Source: Mycobacterium triplex
GTDB taxonomy: Bacteria; Actinomycetota; Actinomycetes; Mycobacteriales; Mycobacteriaceae
Assembly: GCF_000689255.1 (NCBI RefSeq)
Contig: NZ_HG964446.1
Coordinates: 4,012,734 to 4,076,733, forward strand
Length of the DNA stretch: 64,000 bases
Reading direction: 5' to 3'
Positions 58,175 to 64,000 of the stretch are shown piece after piece (the first letter of the stretch is position 1; each line of letters begins with the position of its first letter). The notes under the pieces are model-generated. The model had not been told where the DNA came from, did no database searches, and saw nothing but the letters and a program-made list of their open reading frames with translations. The position numbers and the translations under genes were made by a program.

Positions 58175-59944
58175 ATGGGATTCATCACGCCGGACCTTCC
58201 AGATGTCGACCACGACACCTGGCCCACGCTGCCCCGGTCCACGCGAATGCAAGTGGTGACCCGGCATTGGGTGGAGCACGGCTTCGGCACCCCGTCGGCG
58301 ATCTACCTGCTGTACGTGCTGAAGATGGCGGCTTACGCCGGTGGGGCCGCAGCGGTCATCGCGTCGACCCCGGGTCTGGGCGGCCTGGACCGCATCCAAC
58401 AGTGGTGGACGCAACCGATCGTGTACCAGAAGCTCGTCGTCTTCACGCTGCTGTTCGAGGTCCTCGGCCTGGGGTGCGGGTCCGGCCCACTCACGGCCAG
58501 GTTCTGGCCGCCGATCGGGGGCTTTCTGTTTTGGTTGCGGCCCAACACGATTCGTCTGCCACCATGGCCGCGTGTGGTTCCGTTCACCCGCGGCGATAGT
58601 CGCTCGATGGTCGACGTCGCCCTCTACGCGGTCGTGCTGGCTTCGGGCATCTGGGCGCTGCTGTCGCCCGGTCGCGGCGGCCCGGTCACCTCGGACGGCG
58701 ACGTCGGTCTGCTCGATCCGATGGTGGTGGTGCCGGCGATCATCGCCCTGGCGCTGCTGGGCCTGCGTGACAAGACGGTGTTCCTGGCGGCGCGCGGCGA
58801 GCATTACTGGCTGACCCTGTTCGTGTTCTTCTTTGGTTTCACCGATCAAATAGCCGGCTTCAAAATCGTCATGCTGGCGCTGTGGTGGGGCGCGGCGACC
58901 TCCAAGCTCAATCATCATTTCCCGTACGTCGTGGCGGTGATGACCAGCAACCATCCGCTGTTGCGGAGCAAATTGTTCAACTGGGTCAAACACCGGCTCT
59001 ACCGCGACCCGGTCAACGACATACGTCCGTCGTGGGTGCCGAAAATCATGGCACACGTCGGCGGCACCACGGCCGAGTTCCTGGTGCCCTTGGTTCTGGT
59101 CTTCTTCGCGGACGGCCACCGCTGGGCCTGGTTCCTGATCGCCTTCATGGTGATCTTCCACCTCAACATCATTTCCAACCTCCCGATGGGAGTTCCGTTG
59201 GAGTGGAACGTCTTCTTGATCTTCTCGCTGTTCTATTTGTTCGGGCACTACGGCTCGATTCACGTGACCGACCTCCAGTCACCGCTGCTGCTGGCGATCC
59301 TCGTCGTCGCGCTGGCCGTGGTGCCGATCCTGGGAAACCTGTTCCCTCAGCAGTTTTCGTTCCTGCCCGCGATGCGCTACTACGCCGGTAACTGGGCGAC
59401 CAGCGTGTGGTGCTTCCGTGCGGGTGCCGAGGAGAAGATCGAAGCCACCGTCGTGAAAAGCTCTGCGCTGGCCGCCAAACAACTGACCAAGCTCTACGAC
59501 GCCGCGACCGCCGAGATCACCATCGACAAGGCCGGCGCGTTTCGGTCGATGCACACTCACGGCCGCGCGCTCAACGGGCTGCTGCCTCGCGCCATCGACG
59601 ACGAAGCCGACTATCGCATGCGCGAGGGTGAAATCGTGGCCGGTCCCCTGGTCGGCTGGAACTTCGGCGAAGGCCACCTGCACAACGAGCAACTGCTGGA
59701 GGCCTTGCAGCGCCGCTGTCAGTTCGAGGAAGGCGATGTCCGGGTGGTCATCCTGGAGGGCCAGCCCATTGCGACCCAACGGCAGTGGTATCGCATCGCC
59801 GACGCCAAGGCCGGCGTGATCGAGGAGGGTTACGTCACGGTGGCGGACATGCTGACGCGTCAGCCGTGGCCCGAGCCCGGGGACGAGTTCCCCGTCCACC
59901 GGACCCGCGGCGACGACGCCAAGCGGCTATCCACGGCCGACTAG
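58175..59944 (+). CDS. DUF3556 membrane protein
   Basis: The 589-residue protein has hydrophobic segments in the first 430 residues (GTPSAIYLLYVLKMAAYAGGAA, KLVVFTLLFEVLGLG, FIAFMVIFHLNIISN and others) and a soluble C-terminal region (VKSSALAAKQLTKLYDAATAEITIDKAGAFRSMHTHGRAL). This is DUF3556, a mycobacterial transmembrane family with unknown function. GAGG lies five bases before the ATG at 58175; the frame from 58133 is extension. It shares its final bases with the convergent small gene. Confidence 0.85.
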   Translation: MGFITPDLPDVDHDTWPTLPRSTRMQVVTRHWVEHGFGTPSAIYLLYVLKMAAYAGGAAAVIASTPGLGGLDRIQQWWTQPIVYQKLVVFTLLFEVLGLGCGSGPLTARFWPPIGGFLFWLRPNTIRLPPWPRVVPFTRGDSRSMVDVALYAVVLASGIWALLSPGRGGPVTSDGDVGLLDPMVVVPAIIALALLGLRDKTVFLAARGEHYWLTLFVFFFGFTDQIAGFKIVMLALWWGAATSKLNHHFPYVVAVMTSNHPLLRSKLFNWVKHRLYRDPVNDIRPSWVPKIMAHVGGTTAEFLVPLVLVFFADGHRWAWFLIAFMVIFHLNIISNLPMGVPLEWNVFLIFSLFYLFGHYGSIHVTDLQSPLLLAILVVALAVVPILGNLFPQQFSFLPAMRYYAGNWATSVWCFRAGAEEKIEATVVKSSALAAKQLTKLYDAATAEITIDKAGAFRSMHTHGRALNGLLPRAIDDEADYRMREGEIVAGPLVGWNFGEGHLHNEQLLEALQRRCQFEEGDVRVVILEGQPIATQRQWYRIADAKAGVIEEGYVTVADMLTRQPWPEPGDEFPVHRTRGDDAKRLSTAD

Positions 59945-60180
59945 CGGTACCTGGGTGCTTGCATCCGACCGTTGCGGGGGCGACGGCTGGCCGGGGCGGT
60001 GAACCCGCCGGTGTCGTCGAAATGCGCCCATGCGCCGCCGTCGTCGACTTCCATGCGCCAGCCCAGCTCAGAACTGTCCGCGACGGTGTCCACAAACCAT
60101 GCGTATGCGGCTTCTGCGCTGTCGAAATTCTTCGCCCCGACTATCTCGCCATGCGGGTCGATAGCTCGGAAGGTGGTCAT
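59941..60180 (-). CDS. Small hypothetical protein (79 residues)
   Basis: A 79-residue soluble protein with MTTFRAIDPHGEIVGAKNFDSAEAAYAWFVDTVADSSELGWRMEVDDGGAWAHFDDTGGF and a basic tail; the acidic-to-basic pattern and conserved FDSAEAAYAWF look like a real small gene. Its stop shares bases with the end of the DUF3556 gene (CTAG). It is upstream of htpG. Family not recognised. Confidence 0.65.
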   Translation of the reverse strand: MTTFRAIDPHGEIVGAKNFDSAEAAYAWFVDTVADSSELGWRMEVDDGGAWAHFDDTGGFTAPASRRPRNGRMQAPRYR

Positions 60181-60254
60181 GCGAAGTAATTATCCACTTC
60201 GGTCAAGTTTCAATCGCCCGCAATTTTCGACCGAAGGGGCCGCGTTTTGCCTGC

Positions 60255-62180
<1,926 letters not shown>

Positions 62181-62251
62181 GGCATTCAAATCTACCGTTG
62201 CGCTCGGGCTCTACCCTGAACAGGTCAGCCCCACCGACGAAGGGACATCTG

Positions 62252-62872
62252 GTGTCTGTTGCCCAACGCGAACGTGCCGCCCTCGTCGACACCATGCGCA
62301 CCGTCGGACCGGATGCGCCCACCCTGTGCGACGGCTGGACCACCCGAGATCTGGCCGCCCACCTCGTGATTCGCGAATATCGCGCGGATGCCGCGCCCGG
62401 CATTCTCATCCCGTTCTTCGCCGCCCACACCGCCAAGGTGCAAAACGCGGTGGCTGAGCAGACGGAGTGGGAGGCGCTGCTGGACAAGGTCGCGTCCGGT
62501 CCGCCGCTGTACTCACCGCTGAAGCTGCTCGACCCGGTGGCCAACATCGGCGAGATGTTCATCCACCACGAGGACGTGCGTCGCGCGCAGCCGGACTGGG
62601 CGCCGCGCGCGCTGGAGCCGGCCCTGGCCAAAAGCCTGCGCCGCACGCTTCCGCTGATGGCCCGGATGACGCTGGCGAAGGTTCCCGGCCGGGTCGCATT
62701 ACGCCTGCCGGAGGGCAAGACGGTGCTGATCGCGGGCAGCGGCCCGGCGGTCACGGTGACCGGTGCGCCCGAAGAGCTGCTGCTGTTCTCGGTCGGGCGA
62801 GAGGCCCGCGTGGAGTTCGACGGCGATCCGTCGGCGGTGCAGACCGTCCGCGATGCACCTAAGGGTTTGTAG
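62252..62872 (+). CDS. TIGR03085-family protein (DinB/mycothiol-type metal-binding fold)
   Basis: The 206-residue protein has RAALVDTMRTVGPDAPTLCDGWTTRDLAAHLVIREYRAD, then FIHHEDVRRAQPDW, the DinB_2 / mycothiol-dependent isomerase N-terminal pattern with His ligands (AAHL, HHED). TIGR03085 proteins are actinobacterial and of unknown function. AAGGGA lies six bases before the GTG at 62252; the frame from 62198 is extension. Its end overlaps the convergent membrane protein gene by 14 bases. Confidence 0.85.
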   Translation: MSVAQRERAALVDTMRTVGPDAPTLCDGWTTRDLAAHLVIREYRADAAPGILIPFFAAHTAKVQNAVAEQTEWEALLDKVASGPPLYSPLKLLDPVANIGEMFIHHEDVRRAQPDWAPRALEPALAKSLRRTLPLMARMTLAKVPGRVALRLPEGKTVLIAGSGPAVTVTGAPEELLLFSVGREARVEFDGDPSAVQTVRDAPKGL

Positions 62873-63749
62873 GCTCGGCAGCGAACGGGACTTCGACCCC
62901 CTTCTGGAACGACAGCGCCGCGCTCTGAATCGTCAACGCGGCGGTCAGCACGGACACCCACAGCCAGGCCTCGGCCGGGGCGATATGCGTGGCCGTGTTG
63001 GCATAACCCAAGGCCTCGACGGACCGAACGACCACGACGCCGACGACCGCGACCGTGATGTACGGGACGACCGTGCGCACGCGTCGGGTAAGCCGGCTGG
63101 GCGGTGATTCCGAACCCCGCCTTGACATTCCGAGGTACCACGCGGCGGCGCACACCACCAGGACCGCCAGCGGTAGCGGAATCAGCAGCCGGTTCGCCCA
63201 GTCCCACAACGGTTGCAGTGGCTGGTGCGTCTGCTGATCACCCAGGGTGAGCGCGAGGTGCGTGAGGGTGTCTTCGACGAAGAACACGGTGATCGGCGGA
63301 ACGAGGACCGCAAGGGTGAACACGCAGTGTTTGGCCAGCGTGCTCGCCATGCCGGAAAAGAACTGGACGATCGCGTAGAGCAGCATGTAGATCGACGCCG
63401 CCAGCGCCACGGCCGCCAGCACTTCCGCCGACGAAGCTCGGCCGTTGGTGATGGCGCAGCCGGTCTCGCCGGCGAGCAGGCTGTAGCGCAGGGTCGTCAG
63501 AAACAGGCCGACGAACCCGCACACCAGCGCGATTCCCACTTGCGTCTCGTGCTCGATTTCACGCGGCTCCAGCGAACGGCTTTCGCCGCGGCGCCGGTAA
63601 GCACGGTCGAGCACGAGGTTGATGACGACAAAGGCGAAGCCGGCGAGGATGCCGGTCAGCTGCGCGTAACTCCTTGCCACGATCGATATGTCGAAGCCCG
63701 TCCAGGGGACGCAGGAGTCGGCGATGAATCCCATGGCCATCGTTGACAC
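62859..63749 (-). CDS. Hypothetical membrane protein
   Basis: A 296-residue protein with about seven hydrophobic segments: ILAGFAFVVINLVL, VGIALVCGFVGLFLTTL, VLAAVALAASIYMLLYAIVQFF, CVFTLAVLVPPITVFFV, LLIPLPLAVLVVCAAAWYLG, VVPYITVAVVGVVVV and WLWVSVLTAALTIQSAAL. No catalytic motif that I recognise. Its 3' end overlaps the TIGR03085 gene by 14 bases. Function unknown. Confidence 0.7.
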   Translation of the reverse strand: MSTMAMGFIADSCVPWTGFDISIVARSYAQLTGILAGFAFVVINLVLDRAYRRRGESRSLEPREIEHETQVGIALVCGFVGLFLTTLRYSLLAGETGCAITNGRASSAEVLAAVALAASIYMLLYAIVQFFSGMASTLAKHCVFTLAVLVPPITVFFVEDTLTHLALTLGDQQTHQPLQPLWDWANRLLIPLPLAVLVVCAAAWYLGMSRRGSESPPSRLTRRVRTVVPYITVAVVGVVVVRSVEALGYANTATHIAPAEAWLWVSVLTAALTIQSAALSFQKGVEVPFAAEPTNP

Positions 63750-63862
63750 GGTACCCGGACCGACCGCGGCAGCAGGGTATCGACGCGCGCTGATTCCGGT
63801 CCTGTTGGATCAACCCTCGGATACCACACGGATTTCGAACGCGATAGCACATTCGAAAACTG

Positions 63863-64000
63863 TTACAGCCCAGCCTTTTTGGTGCTGATGGCCTCGCGCA
63901 GCTCCTTCTTGATGACTTTGCCGAATTGGTTGCGCGGCAAGGTGTCGACGATGACGAGGCGTTCGGGATGTTTGTAGCGGCTCAAGCCCAGCGAATGACA
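63863..64000 (-). CDS. AMP-dependent acyl-CoA synthetase, C-terminal fragment (rest outside window)
   Basis: The reverse strand, ending with TAA at 63863, reads HSLGLSRYKHPERLVIVD..., then TLPRNQFGKVIKKELRE and AISTKKAGL. The LPRNxxGKVxKxxLR segment is the A10 motif of ANL acyl/aryl-CoA ligases with the catalytic lysine. Its start lies beyond 64000. It activates a carboxylic acid with ATP and CoA. Only 45 residues are visible, so substrate class is unknown. Confidence 0.85.
   Translation of the reverse strand, partial: CHSLGLSRYKHPERLVIVDTLPRNQFGKVIKKELREAISTKKAGL

Overview
The window is about 66% G+C and comes from a Mycobacterium chromosome, most likely a non-tuberculous, slow-grower-type species. 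Supporting this are an orphan PPE-PPW protein, an LpqH-family lipoprotein, PknH-sensor-type lipoproteins, four luciferase-like (F420-type) oxidoreductases, a mycothiol-reductase-like DsbA protein, an NDMA-type alcohol dehydrogenase, and many genes whose start codon sits 6-7 bases after a TANNNT -10 box (leaderless style). From memory of the M. tuberculosis map, yjcE, sseB, the nucleosidase-like gene, the MalY-type aminotransferase, the haloalkane dehalogenase and htpG match Rv2287, Rv2291, Rv2293c, Rv2294, Rv2296 and Rv2299c in order. The window therefore looks like that backbone with two large accessory blocks inserted, roughly 13.7-29.7 kb and 32.7-60.2 kb.

Layout. 0-3.3 kb: a truncated GGDEF-EAL protein, an LLM oxidoreductase and a DsbA-like protein. 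3.3-6.9 kb: a cysteine-rich redox neighbourhood with a chagasin-like lipoprotein, a MauE-thioredoxin-Cys-rich fusion, and a DUF5685 protein with a polycysteine tail. 7.0-13.7 kb: backbone genes (antiporter, ATPase, glycosyltransferase, sulfurtransferase, nucleosidase). 13.7-21.1 kb: hydrolases, a TetR-controlled SDR/LLM/EthD-like operon, an LpqH-like lipoprotein and the PPE. 21.1-29.7 kb: an MFS transporter, tetR-P450 divergent from a 36-residue membrane peptide plus an AveC-family protein, then a duplicated LLM / DapB-like array. 29.7-32.7 kb: backbone aminotransferase, DUF2652 and haloalkane dehalogenase. 32.7-37.9 kb: an aromatic meta-cleavage operon (flavin hydroxylase, C-C hydrolase, extradiol dioxygenase, amidohydrolase) divergent from a TetR with two strong palindromic operators. 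38-48.7 kb: TetR, DUF1214, sulfotransferase, membrane protein, ferritin-like hydrolase, CysQ, thiolase, alcohol dehydrogenase and DoxX-like protein. 48.7-53.2 kb: secreted lipoproteins, including a tandem duplicate. 53.2-58.1 kb: GMC oxidoreductase, aromatic-acid-type MFS and GntR regulator. 58.1-64 kb: DUF3556, HtpG, TIGR03085 protein, a membrane protein and the C-terminus of an acyl-CoA synthetase.

Functionally the accessory blocks look like uptake and oxidative breakdown of hydrophobic, aromatic or halogenated compounds: P450, flavin monooxygenase, ring-cleavage dioxygenase, dehalogenase, GMC and alcohol dehydrogenases, thiolase, CoA ligase and permeases. Most modules carry their own TetR or GntR regulator beside an inverted-repeat operator.

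The two most unusual signals are (i) a family of long hairpins with conserved outer ends but different stems, found at the four convergent gene junctions of about 80 bp or more, one type occurring as a 91-bp mirrored pair with a compensatory stem change; and (ii) the MauE-thioredoxin protein that carries a second, Tat/lipobox-like signal and a 14-cysteine domain in the same chain, next to a protein with 12 cysteines in its last 21 residues. No rRNA, tRNA, CRISPR array, insertion sequence or prophage was seen.
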